Positions 49,368 to 61,154 of a stretch of DNA of 64,000 nucleotides are shown piece by piece. Position 1 is the first letter of the stretch. Each line of letters starts with the position of its first letter. A program made the position numbers and the translations under genes. The notes below the pieces were generated by a model that worked only from the letters and a program-made list of their open reading frames with translations, was not told the DNA's origin and made no database searches. The DNA comes from JBMDXB01 sp048594975 (GTDB lineage: Bacteria > Acidobacteriota > Vicinamibacteria > Vicinamibacterales > 2-12-FULL-66-21): the NCBI GenBank assembly GCA_048594975.1, contig JBMDXQ010000104.1, forward strand, positions 1 through 64,000. The letters run 5' to 3'.

Positions 49368-51791
49368 ATGGACTCTGGGCCCGTTCATTCCTCTGCCGCC
49401 ACTACCACCGCGGGTGGTGGAACGGCGCCTGCCCTGGCATTCGGGCCGTACCGACTGCTTCAGAAACTCGGCGAAGGCGGTATGGGCGAGGTATGGCTCG
49501 CCGAGCAGCTCCGCCCGGTCCAGCGGCACGTGGCCTTGAAGATCATCAAAGTCGGAATGGACACCAGGCAGGTGGTCGCTCGATTCGAAGCCGAGCGGCA
49601 GGCCCTCGCCCTCATGGATCACCCGGCGATTGCGACCGTATTCGACGGCGGAAGCACGCCGGAAGGTCGGGCGTACTTCGCCATGGAATACGTCAAGGGC
49701 GAGCCGATTACTACCTATTGCGATCGGCACCGACTGGATATGCGGCAACGACTCGAGCTGTTCGTCCTGGTGTGCGAAGGCGTCCAGCACGCGCACCAGA
49801 AGGGTGTTATCCACCGCGACCTCAAGCCGTCCAACGTGCTCGTCACGCTCCGCGACGACAAGCCGGTCCCCAAAATCATCGACTTCGGCGTAGCCAAGGC
49901 CACCACTCAGCACCTGACGGAGCGGACATTGTTCACCGAGCTGGGTGTGCTCATCGGCACTCCCGAATATATGAGCCCCGAGCAGGCGGAGCTCACGGGT
50001 CTCGACATCGACACGCGCACGGACGTGTACGCGCTCGGCGTGCTGCTGTACGAGCTGCTGGTCGGGGCGCTGCCCTTCGACGCGAAGGAACTGCGCCGGG
50101 CCGGGCTGGACGCGATCAGGTTGAAGATCCGCGAGGTGGATCCCCCGCGCCCGAGCACGAAGCTCCGCACCCTGGGCGACGCCTGCACGGAAGCGGCGCG
50201 GAATCGCCGGACGGAGCCGGGCCGCCTGGTCAGCCAGCTGAAAGGCGATCTCGACTGGATCACCATGAAGGCGCTCGAGAAGGACCGCACCCGCCGGTAC
50301 GGGTCGGTTTCCGAGATCGCCGCGGACATCGCGCGTCACCTGTCGCATCAGCCGGTGCTGGCGACCCCGCCGAGCCCCCTCTATCGGGCGAAGAAGTTCG
50401 TGCGTCGCCATCGCTTTGGCGTTGCCGCGGGAGGCACGCTGGCCCTCCTCCTCGTCGCATTCGCGGTTGCCATGGCCCTCCAGGCGCAGCAGATCGCTCG
50501 CGAACGGGACAGCGCGCTGGCCGCGGAGAGGACGGCGACCCAGGTCTCGTCGTTCATGGTGGACCTGTTCCGTATCTCCGACCCGACGCTCGCACGCGGC
50601 AGTACCATCACCGCGCGCGAGGTGCTCGATCGTGGCGCCGCCCGCGTGACCAGCGACCTCGGCTCGGACCCGCTCGTGCAGGCGCGTCTCATGGACACGC
50701 TCGGCCGCGTCTACAGCACCCTTGGACTGTTCGACCGCGCGCAGCCGCTGCTCGAGGGCGCACTGGAGAAACGCCGTGCGCTGCTTGGAGAGGAGCACCT
50801 CGATGTGGCGTCGAGCCTGGTGGGGAACAGCACGTTCTGGTTCCACAGGGGCGAGTTCGGCAGGGCCAGGCCGATGCTGGAGCAGGCACTGCGCATCCGC
50901 GAGAAGCTCCTCGGCCGCGACGATCCCCTCGTTGCCGCGTGCTTGCACAACCTGGGCAACATCCACCTCAGCACCGGTGACTACGACGAGGCGAAGAGGC
51001 TCATGGAGCGCGCACTCGCCATCCGCGAGGCGCAACTGCCGTCGGACGCGCCCGACACGGCGACGACGGTGAACAGCCTGGGAGCAATTGCGTTCCGGCA
51101 AGGCGAATTTGCGAAAGCCCGTCGCTTGTGGGAGCGCACGCTCGCGATGCGGGAGAGAGGGCTCGGCCCGGACCACGTGTATGTCGCACAGACCCTGAAC
51201 AACCTCGCAATCACACACATCCAGATGGACGACCCGGCCGGAGCGCTGGCGCTCTTGACGAGAGTCGTCCAGATTCAGGAGAAGGCGCTCGGGCCGACCC
51301 ACCCCGACGTCGCGTTCGCCCTGGGCAATCTCGGTGAGGCGTTGCTCGACTTGCGAGAGCACGCGCGTTCGCGCGAGTCGTACCTGCGGGCAGTGGCGAT
51401 CCTCGAGGCTGGCGGGCCGAATCATCCGGAGCTGGGCCGGTTCCTGGTCGGCGCCGCGCGGGCGGCCCTGGAACTGGGCGATACGGCAGCGGCGAGGCAA
51501 CTGAGTCGGCGTTCGCTGGACATCCGGGAAAAGACGTTCGGCAAGGACCATCCGGAGACCGCAATGAGCCTCGTCGCGCTGGCGAACTGCGACGTCAAGG
51601 AGCGGCGGTACGTCAGCGCCGAGGCGCTGTTCGATCGAGCGCTCGCGTTGAGCCGCCGGTCCGACGGGCAGTACCTGGAAACGGCGTCCAGCTTCCTGAG
51701 CGATTACGCCGTCCTGCTGCGCCTGACCGGACGTACCCCGCGGGCCATTGAAATCGAGACGCTCGCGCGATCGTTGCGGGCCGGGCGGTAA
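49368..51791 (+). CDS. Membrane Ser/Thr protein kinase with TPR sensor region
   Basis: The 807-residue protein has a complete Hanks-type kinase domain (residues about 25-310): GEGGMGEVWLAEQ loop, catalytic Lys in HVALKIIKVG, HRDLKPSN (His149 onward), DFGVAKA and GTPEYMSPEQ. A membrane span follows at about 351-372 (AGGTLALLLVAFAVAMALQA), then about 420 residues of tetratricopeptide repeats outside the membrane (LVAACLHNLGNIHLSTGDYD and similar, period about 42). The start at 49368 has GGAGGTACGC before it; upstream frames are not protein-like. The kinase-TM-TPR layout is typical of Acidobacteriota and Planctomycetota kinases. Targets are unknown; the regulator gene downstream is a candidate. 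Confidence 0.9.
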   Translation: MDSGPVHSSAATTTAGGGTAPALAFGPYRLLQKLGEGGMGEVWLAEQLRPVQRHVALKIIKVGMDTRQVVARFEAERQALALMDHPAIATVFDGGSTPEGRAYFAMEYVKGEPITTYCDRHRLDMRQRLELFVLVCEGVQHAHQKGVIHRDLKPSNVLVTLRDDKPVPKIIDFGVAKATTQHLTERTLFTELGVLIGTPEYMSPEQAELTGLDIDTRTDVYALGVLLYELLVGALPFDAKELRRAGLDAIRLKIREVDPPRPSTKLRTLGDACTEAARNRRTEPGRLVSQLKGDLDWITMKALEKDRTRRYGSVSEIAADIARHLSHQPVLATPPSPLYRAKKFVRRHRFGVAAGGTLALLLVAFAVAMALQAQQIARERDSALAAERTATQVSSFMVDLFRISDPTLARGSTITAREVLDRGAARVTSDLGSDPLVQARLMDTLGRVYSTLGLFDRAQPLLEGALEKRRALLGEEHLDVASSLVGNSTFWFHRGEFGRARPMLEQALRIREKLLGRDDPLVAACLHNLGNIHLSTGDYDEAKRLMERALAIREAQLPSDAPDTATTVNSLGAIAFRQGEFAKARRLWERTLAMRERGLGPDHVYVAQTLNNLAITHIQMDDPAGALALLTRVVQIQEKALGPTHPDVAFALGNLGEALLDLREHARSRESYLRAVAILEAGGPNHPELGRFLVGAARAALELGDTAAARQLSRRSLDIREKTFGKDHPETAMSLVALANCDVKERRYVSAEALFDRALALSRRSDGQYLETASSFLSDYAVLLRLTGRTPRAIEIETLARSLRAGR

Positions 51792-52045
51792 GCCGTGGCT
51801 AGAGTGTCGGTCGCCTGCAGCGCTCACGCGGGCGGGAAGAAGGGACCCTCCGCGGGAAGTGCCTGCCCGGTCCACGAAAACCGGTTGGCCGGTGCGCCTG
51901 GGCACCGGCTACCCGCCGTCGCACCTGCAGGCGCGTCCATCTCCGCAACGCTCGGGAATCCCGAGGTTTTCCGCATCGACGGTACTGGCATCGCCCTTGG
52001 ACATGCGCGCGTCGCGGCGAGCGCGGAGGAGGAGGAGGGGCGAGT

Positions 52046-53428
52046 GTGGGAGACGAGCGGAGCGACGCGTCCACCGTGCCGGGCCTCGCGTCTGCCGACT
52101 CGTTCTGCGGACGCTGCGGCGCTGCGGCGGTACTGTCGGCGGCGGTGACGGGACTGTCGTCCGGCGGTGAGCCGGGACGCATCCGGGCGGCGTTCGAGGA
52201 GGGCGTCCGTACGCTGCTCAGCGCACGGTCGGTCGCCGTCCGCGAGGATCCTGGCGAGTACTTGGTCCCGGGGCCCAACACCATCAGCCTCGATCTGCCG
52301 AGCGCCGTCCCGGAGCGGCGGTCCCGGCTCGAGGCGGTGTTCGACGCCGCGTGGCGCATGGACATGTGGGCGCGGCACGTGCTGGACGCCAGCGCGCAGG
52401 TGGCCGCGCTGCTCCTCGAGCTCGAACGCGTGCAGCGCCTCGTGCCGGTCCGGCGTCCGCGCGACGGCGCGGCGCCGCTGATCGGATCGAGTCCCGCCAT
52501 TCAGCGCGTACGGGAGCGCATCGAGCGAGTGGCGGCGACGGACTTCACGATCCTGATCGAGGGCGAATCGGGCACGGGCAAGGAGCTCGTCGCGCGGCAG
52601 ATCCACGATCTCAGCCACCGCCGCAAAGGACCGTTCGTTGCCGTCAACTGCGCCGCGATCGTCGAGTCGCTGCTGGAGGCGGAGCTGTTCGGCATCGAGG
52701 ACAAGACGGCCACCGGCGTGCGTGGCCGGCGCGGCAAGTTCGAGCACGCCCACGACGGCACGCTGTTCCTCGACGAGGTGTCCGATCTGTCCGCCGCCGG
52801 CCAGGCGAAGCTGCTGCGCACCATCCAGGACATGGCGGTCGAGCGGGTCGGCGGCTTCGGCGCCCGCCGCGTCAACACGCGCATCATCGCCGCCACCAAC
52901 CGGCCGCTGGCCGGGCTGGTGGGTCAGGGCAGCTTCCGCCTCGACCTCTTCCACCGGCTCAACGGCGTCGAGGTGCTCGTGCCGCCGCTGCGCGAGCGGA
53001 AGGAGGACATCCTGGAGCTGGCGCGCTACTTTCTCGAGCGGCACCGCCCGGTACGGCCGCTGCAGTTGTCGCCGTCGGCGGGCGATGCGCTGCTCGCCTA
53101 TCACTGGCCGGGCAACGTGCGCGAGCTCGAACGGGTCATCGAGCGCGCCATCGCGCTCGCCTCGGGCATCTCGCTGCAGCTCGACGATCTCCCGCCGGCG
53201 CTGCTCGCCGGGTACGCCGACGTGCTGGTGCCGTCGGCGCTCAACCACGACACCATGCGCGCCTGGGGCAGGCGCTACGCGCGGCTGGTGCTCGAACGCT
53301 GCGGCAACAACAAGCGGCGCGCGTGCCGCGAGCTTGGGATCTCGTACCACACGCTGCAGGCGTACTTGCGATTCCGGCCGGAACAAGCGCGCGTTAGCGC
53401 GGAGGAAGGTCCAGCGCGGCCGGCGTAG
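52046..53428 (+). CDS. Sigma54-type AAA+ transcription regulator lacking GAFTGA
   Basis: The 460-residue protein has an N-terminal sensor-like region (about 1-140), an AAA+ domain with Walker A GESGTGKE (173-180), Walker B GTLFLDEV with Asp243/Glu244, and an arginine-finger region SFRLDLFHRLNGVEV. A Fis-type helix-turn-helix lies at the C-terminus (NNKRRACRELGISYHTLQAY). The loop that normally reads GAFTGA after ELFG is ELFGIEDKTATGV (213-225), so contact with sigma54 is probably lost. GGAGGAGG precedes GTG 52046. It may act on sigma70 promoters or need another partner. It lies 254 bases after the kinase gene and could be its substrate, which is conjecture. Confidence 0.85.
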   Translation: MGDERSDASTVPGLASADSFCGRCGAAAVLSAAVTGLSSGGEPGRIRAAFEEGVRTLLSARSVAVREDPGEYLVPGPNTISLDLPSAVPERRSRLEAVFDAAWRMDMWARHVLDASAQVAALLLELERVQRLVPVRRPRDGAAPLIGSSPAIQRVRERIERVAATDFTILIEGESGTGKELVARQIHDLSHRRKGPFVAVNCAAIVESLLEAELFGIEDKTATGVRGRRGKFEHAHDGTLFLDEVSDLSAAGQAKLLRTIQDMAVERVGGFGARRVNTRIIAATNRPLAGLVGQGSFRLDLFHRLNGVEVLVPPLRERKEDILELARYFLERHRPVRPLQLSPSAGDALLAYHWPGNVRELERVIERAIALASGISLQLDDLPPALLAGYADVLVPSALNHDTMRAWGRRYARLVLERCGNNKRRACRELGISYHTLQAYLRFRPEQARVSAEEGPARPA

Positions 53429-53431
53429 CTC

Positions 53432-55045
53432 CTACTGCTGCGTGATTGCCACGGAATGGAGCGTGACGCCGCTCCCCTCGTTCACGTACATCCGGAACTC
53501 CACGTCACGGATCTCGCGCGGCTGCTGGAAGCCGACCTCGGCGAGCGTCTCGCCGTCGGGCGCGATCGAGTTCTTCGCCAGCTGCTCGCGGCAGTCGCGA
53601 TGGCAGATCTCGACCCAGCCCAGGTCGCTCCTCTGCGCATCCTGGACGGTGCCGGTCCAGCGCACGCGAAAGGTGCCGGCGCCGAGCGGCGTGCCGGGTC
53701 CCATCACCAGGTAACCGGGCCGACCGCTCGACCGGATGACGTTCTGGTCGAGCGACCCGGCGTGCGTCCAGAAGAGCGGGTTGTTGGCGCGGACCACGGC
53801 ATCCAGCCGCTGCCGGCCCTTGACGCGATCCTTGAACTGCCGCTGGCGCCAGTTCAGATCGACCATGTCCTTGAAGCGCGCCCACGAGAAGATCGGCCCG
53901 GTGGTCACGCGCAGGATCTGGTCGAAGTACGGCCGGATGATCGGGTCGGTGATCAGGTTCCGCCCTGCCCGCCGCGACTCGAGGTAGCCCTCGGGCAGCT
54001 CGCGCGTGAAGTGGCTGACCCAGAACTCGAAATAGAACGACGGCGGGATCGGCAGCCGTGCCAGCAGCGGATCCGACAGCCCGTTGGGATCGATGATGTA
54101 CTTCGTCGGCCCGGCGTAGAGCCCACCTCGCCGATCCAGGGATGCACGAGGACGTGGTCGGGTGACGCGCGCAGGCTGCGCGCCTCGCGCGCCATCGCGT
54201 TGTCCGGCTGCCGCTTGAAGACCTCGAAGGTGAGCGGGCTCGCACCGTTGATCGTCGCGCCGCGATCGTCCTTGACACCGTTCTGGAAGCGCCAGTTCCA
54301 GCCCATCTCGAGCTCGGGGATGGATTTGATCGGCGCCAGCGGGGCGGCGACGTTGTACACCACGATCAGGGCGACGGCCGCGAGCGCCGTCGTGGCCTGT
54401 TTGGGCAGGTGTGCGAGCACCAGTGCCGACACCAGCAGCGGCGCGGCGAAGAACCGACCGGCCATGAAGTCGCCGCCCACCCAAATCGTGTAGAAGACGT
54501 AGGTGCACACCCCGGCCGCGAGCAGGCGTAGGCGCCCGCCGCCGGCGGCGAACGCCACGCCCGCGGCGGCGGCGACGGTCGAGAGCGTCAGCGGATCGAA
54601 GCGCAGGCTGCTGACCGTGTACGCGAAGCCCTGGCGCAGCTGGAGCCAGTGCGGCATGCCGCTCTGCGCCTTCGCGTAGTACGTGTTCGGGAACGGGAAG
54701 CCGTAATAGACGATCGCGAAGAGCAGCCACCCCCACACCGGGGCCGAGGCCAGGACGATCCTGCCACTCCGCCGCCAGCCGAACTGCCGGAACCAGCGCA
54801 CGAGCAGCCATGCGAGCGTGGGCGCGTAGAGCAGCGCCATATCCGCGCGGTTCACGAACGCGAGCGACGCGACGAACACGAGGATCGGCAAGGCCAGCAC
54901 CGGATCGTCGACGCGGTCCCGGCGGCCGAGCGCCAGGGCGATGAAGACGGCCAGCAGCAGGTAGGTGACGGGGTACTCGAGGCCCGACGACGTGTAGTCG
55001 ACGAAAGACTTGGAGCTCAGGAGCAGCGCCAGCGCGAGCCAGCCG
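53432..55045 (-). pseudogene. AftB/ZomB-like GT-C membrane glycosyltransferase, frameshifted and 5'-truncated
   Basis: Two minus-strand frames make one protein. About 55045 to 54120 encodes multiple membrane spans (SKSFVDYTSSGLEYPVTYLL, WLLFAIVYYGFPFPNTYYAK, YTIWVGGDFMAGRFFAAPLL). After a frame change near 54120 the second frame continues with YAGPTKYIIDPNGLSDPLLA and a soluble C-terminal domain to 53432. The 'DYTSSGLE', 'FPNTYYAK', 'GGDFMAGRF' and 'DPNGLSDPLLA' motifs resemble AftB/ZomB-type polyprenyl-phosphate-sugar-dependent transferases. The N-terminal spans are missing beyond 55045, where an unrelated plus-strand gene begins. The single frameshift may be real or a sequence error. Confidence 0.6.
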
Positions 55046-55050
55046 TCGGC

Positions 55051-55614
55051 CGCGGCGGCATCTTCGATATCAACGGCGGCTACCCGCTGCAGAAGCTCGG
55101 CGTGCGCACGAAATACCTGACCGATCTATCTATCGGCGCAGGCTTCACGAACTACAGCAGCACCGGCGAGATCCTCGGTGCCGCGTCCATCCCGCACCCG
55201 CTGTTCGCGGACCAGCCGCGCTCGGTGGAGCTCGACGGTACGGGCAAGCGTACCGAGCGCAGCGTGTACATCCAGGCCGTCTGGTTCATGCCGCTGAAGG
55301 ATTTCTGGGAGCCGCTCGACAAGGTCGACCTTGCGTTCTCGATCGGTCCGTCGTTCATCTTCGTCTCGCAGGATGTGTTCGGCGAGCCCTCGGTTCCGCC
55401 CGGCACGCAGGACGTGAACGCCAACATCGTGCGCGTCGACGACTCGGCGGTCGGCCTGTTCGCCGGGGTGGATGCCACCTACATGGTCACGCCGCGGATT
55501 GGCGTGGGCGGATTCGTGCGCTACCACGGCGCCGGCGGCGTCGATCTCGCGCCCGCCGAGAAGCAGAGCACCGGCGGCTTCCAGGGCGGCGGCGGCGCCC
55601 GGTTCCGGTTCTGA
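55051..55614 (+). CDS. Outer-membrane beta-barrel protein, C-terminal fragment
   Basis: From about 55051 the plus strand encodes 187 residues of barrel-like sequence: FDINGGYPLQKLGVRTKYLT, LSIGAGFTNYSS, VDLAFSIGPSFIFVSQDVFG, a late RIGVGGFVRYHGAGGVDLAP and the terminal GGGARFRF ending in Phe. No start codon, ribosome binding site or signal peptide belongs to it: upstream sequence in this frame is the antisense of the truncated glycosyltransferase gene. The fragment is therefore the 3' part of an OmpW/opacity-type barrel joined to foreign sequence. It is probably not expressed as such. Confidence 0.6.
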   Translation, partial: RGGIFDINGGYPLQKLGVRTKYLTDLSIGAGFTNYSSTGEILGAASIPHPLFADQPRSVELDGTGKRTERSVYIQAVWFMPLKDFWEPLDKVDLAFSIGPSFIFVSQDVFGEPSVPPGTQDVNANIVRVDDSAVGLFAGVDATYMVTPRIGVGGFVRYHGAGGVDLAPAEKQSTGGFQGGGGARFRF

Positions 55615-55733
55615 TCGACCGACGCGCGCGCGGGTCTCCCGCGCAGCTCTCCTCTCGCGCGCTTCTGCGGCCGCGGGCCGGATTCTCTCTGGCTCGCGAC
55701 CGCTGTCCGTTGGATCGACTCTGGCAGCCTGCC

Positions 55734-55762
55734 TTGACCAACGCCGAGGCGCATAGTACCTT
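55734..55762 (+). promoter_or_regulatory. Candidate promoter of the glycine-cleavage operon
   Basis: TTGACC (55734-55739) is followed after 17 bp by TACCTT (55757-55762), a mediocre -10 box, about 54 bases before the gcvT ATG. No glycine-riboswitch pattern was seen in the 200-base leader region, and no clear ribosome binding site precedes gcvT. Confidence 0.3.
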
Positions 55763-55815
55763 TCGGTGGTTATACCGCGCACATCTCCGACCACTACCCG
55801 GATGCACCACTGCTG

Positions 55816-56940
55816 ATGGCCCAGCCTGCGCCCGGCTCACCGAAAAAGACGCCGCTCAACGCCCGTCACCGATCGCTGGGCGCGCGCATGGTCGAATTCG
55901 GCGGCTGGGACATGCCGGTCGAGTACACGGGAATCGCCGACGAGCACATGGCGGTGCGCACGCGCGCCGGGCTGTTCGACGTCAGTCACATGGGCCAGAT
56001 CGAGGTCGCGGGCAGGGACGCGCTGCGGGCAATCCAGCACATCACCAGCAATGACGCCGCGAAACTGGCGGTCAACCAGGCGCAGTACTCGGCGCTCACG
56101 ACCATGGAAGGGACGTTCGTCGACGACGTGCTGACTTACAAGCTGTCAGACGAACATTTCATGCTCGTGGTCAACGCGTCGAACATCGTCAAGGACTTCC
56201 AGTGGATCGCCGGCCACATCCAGGAAGCCGGTGATGCCGTGGCCGTCAACGCCAGCTCCCGTTATGCGCTGCTGGCGCTGCAGGGGCCCGCCGCTCTCGA
56301 GGTGCTGCAGGCGCTGACCGGCGTGGAGCTCGCGGCCATCAGGTATTACTGGTTCACGACGGGTGAAGTGGCGGGCGTGCGCGCGACGATCTCGCGGACG
56401 GGCTATACCGGCGAGGATGGCTTCGAGGTCTTCGTCCCGCCGAGCGCCGCGGAGCGCGTCTGGGACGCGGTCCTCTCGGCCGGCAAGCGCGCCGGCGTGG
56501 TCCCCGCAGGCCTCGGCGCGCGCGACACCCTGCGGCTCGAAGCCGCGATGCGCCTGTACGGCAACGACATGGACGAGACGACGTCCGTGCTCGAGGCAGA
56601 CCTGGGCTGGATCGTCGGCTGGAAGAAGGACGGGTTCATCGGGGCCGACGCCTTGCGGAGGCAGCGGGCGGAGGGTGTGTCGCGCAAGCTGGTCGGCTTC
56701 GAGGTGCTCGAGCGGGCAATCGCGCGGCACGGGTATCCGGTGTACGTGGACGGCAGGCAGGCAGGTGTCGTGACGAGCGGCACGCAGACGCCGTACCTGA
56801 AGAAGGCGATCGGCATGGCGTACCTGCCGGCCGATCGCGCCACGCCAGGCGAGGCGTTTGAGATCGACGTCCGCGGCCGGCGCGTCCGCGCGCAGGTCGT
56901 GCCCATGCCGTTCTATAGGCGCGAACGGCCGAGCTCCTGA
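55816..56940 (+). CDS. gcvT: Aminomethyltransferase (glycine cleavage T protein)
   Basis: The 374-residue protein aligns with GcvT throughout: HRSLGARMVEFGGWDMPVEY, GLFDVSHMGQIEV, the folate-binding SRTGYTGEDGFEVFVP, GLGARDTLRLEAAMRLYGND, and the C-terminal barrel TSGTQTPYLKKAIGMAYLP. It transfers the methylene group from aminomethyl-lipoyl H protein to tetrahydrofolate, releasing ammonia. Length is normal and key residues are present. It is the first gene of gcvT-gcvH-gcvP, with 17 bases to gcvH. The lipoamide dehydrogenase component is not in the window and is probably shared with other complexes. Confidence 0.95.
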   Translation: MAQPAPGSPKKTPLNARHRSLGARMVEFGGWDMPVEYTGIADEHMAVRTRAGLFDVSHMGQIEVAGRDALRAIQHITSNDAAKLAVNQAQYSALTTMEGTFVDDVLTYKLSDEHFMLVVNASNIVKDFQWIAGHIQEAGDAVAVNASSRYALLALQGPAALEVLQALTGVELAAIRYYWFTTGEVAGVRATISRTGYTGEDGFEVFVPPSAAERVWDAVLSAGKRAGVVPAGLGARDTLRLEAAMRLYGNDMDETTSVLEADLGWIVGWKKDGFIGADALRRQRAEGVSRKLVGFEVLERAIARHGYPVYVDGRQAGVVTSGTQTPYLKKAIGMAYLPADRATPGEAFEIDVRGRRVRAQVVPMPFYRRERPSS

Positions 56941-56957
56941 CAGCGAAGGAACTCACC

Positions 56958-57322
56958 ATGTATCCAACCGATTTGAGTTACACGAAAGACCACGAGTGGG
57001 TTCGCATCACGGGCTCCGAGGCGCGGGTCGGTATCACCGACTACGCCCAGAAGCAGCTCGGCGACGTCGTGTACCTCGAGCTGCCGGAGGTCGGGCGCAG
57101 CTTTAATAAAGGAGATGTCTTCGGGACCATCGAGTCGGTCAAGGCGGTCTCCGAGCTCTACTGTCCGGTGGGCGGGGAAGTAATCGAGGTGAACTCGAAG
57201 CTCGTCGAGGGGCCCGAGGCCGTGAACTCTGACCCGCACGGTTCCTGGATGATCGTCCTCAAGACCAGCGGGGACGGTGCGGCGGACCTGCTGGACGCGG
57301 CGCAGTACACAGACCTCACGAA

Positions 57323-57326
<4 letters not shown>
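56958..57326 (+). CDS. gcvH: Glycine cleavage system H protein
   Basis: The 122-residue lipoyl carrier has the usual fold. GTIESVKAVSELYCPV places the lipoylated lysine at residue 62, and YTKDHEWVRITGSEARVGIT is the conserved N-terminus. It carries the aminomethyl group between P and T proteins. GAAGGAACTC precedes the ATG. Its stop overlaps the gcvP start by four bases (ATGA), so synthesis of H and P is coupled. Confidence 0.95.
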
Positions 57327-60222
<2,896 letters not shown>

Positions 60223-60226
<4 letters not shown>

Positions 60227-61116
60227 GGCGTGACCTGAACTTTCGTCATCTCCCGGGCGCGGCGGCGGTAGCCGTCGAGCAGCGTCAGGGTGATCGCGCC
60301 CGGCCTGCCGTTGCCGACGACCCGGTCGTCGATTCGCGTCACCGGGCTGAGCTCGCGGGTGGTGCTGGTCACGAAGACCTCGTCGGCGGTGTCGAGGTCC
60401 CCGGGATAGAGCGTCTCGTCGCGAACCTCGACGCCGATCGCGCGGCCGACCTCGAACACGAAGGCGCGCGTAATACCCTCGAGCAGTCCCGCCTCGGATT
60501 TCGGCGTCAACACCACGCCCCTGCGCACCATGAAGACGTTCGATTGCGCGCACTCCGACAGCTCGCCGCGGTAGTTGCACATCAGGGCTTCCTCGGCTCC
60601 GCGGCGGTAGGCCTCCTGCATCGCCAGCGCGTTGTTGAGCAGGTTGTTCGACTTGATGATCGGGTTGACCGACGCCGGGTGGTTCCGCATCACCGGGACG
60701 AGCGCAATCCTGATGCCCTCCTCGACCATCCGTGCCGGCGGCTCGTCGAGCGGCTTGACGATGATGACCAGCGTGGGCGTGGGCGTGGCCCTGACGTCGT
60801 AGGTGAGATCGCCGACGCCGCGGGTGTGGAGAATGCGGATGTAGGCCTCGTCGAGCGCGCCGGCGGTCCGCATCGTGTCGTCGATCCAGCCGCGGAGCGC
60901 CGCGTCCGTGTAGGGGACGTCGAGGTGCAGGGAGCCGGCGGACGCGCGCAGCCGCCGCACGTGGCGGTCGTAGAGGAAGGGAACGCGGTTGTAGGTGCGC
61001 AGCGTCTCGTAGACGCCCTCGCCGTAGAGAAAGCCGTGGTCGTACACCGGCACGGTCGCCTCGGCGGCGGGGCGAATCACCCCGTTCACGTAGACCGCCC
61101 CGCGAACGGCCGTCAT
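60223..61116 (-). CDS. Class IV aminotransferase (branched-chain or D-amino-acid type)
   Basis: The 297-residue protein has the fold-type IV PLP pattern: VPVYDHGFLYGEGVYETLRT near the N-terminus, the PLP lysine 155 in NPIIKSNNLLNN, LSECAQSNVFMV with Glu188, and GITRAFVFEVG. Members include IlvE, D-alanine aminotransferase and aminodeoxychorismate lyase; the sequence does not clearly choose. It is a single gene divergent from nnr with a 38-base gap and convergent with gcvP. Confidence 0.88.
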
Positions 61117-61145
61117 TGACCGCAGTCTAGCACAAGCAGTACGCT
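61116..61145 (+). promoter_or_regulatory. Promoter of nnr, near-leaderless
   Basis: TTGACC (61116-61121) and TACGCT (61140-61145) have an 18-bp spacer. Initiation about 7 bases after the -10 box would give a leader of 0-3 bases before the ATG at 61155, and there is no ribosome binding site. The -35 box abuts the start codon of the divergent aminotransferase gene. Confidence 0.45.
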
Positions 61146-61154
61146 CGCCCTTCG

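Noticed and set aside
55615..55815. Glycine riboswitch upstream of gcvT
   Set aside because: No tandem aptamer-like conserved blocks were seen in the 200 bases before gcvT.
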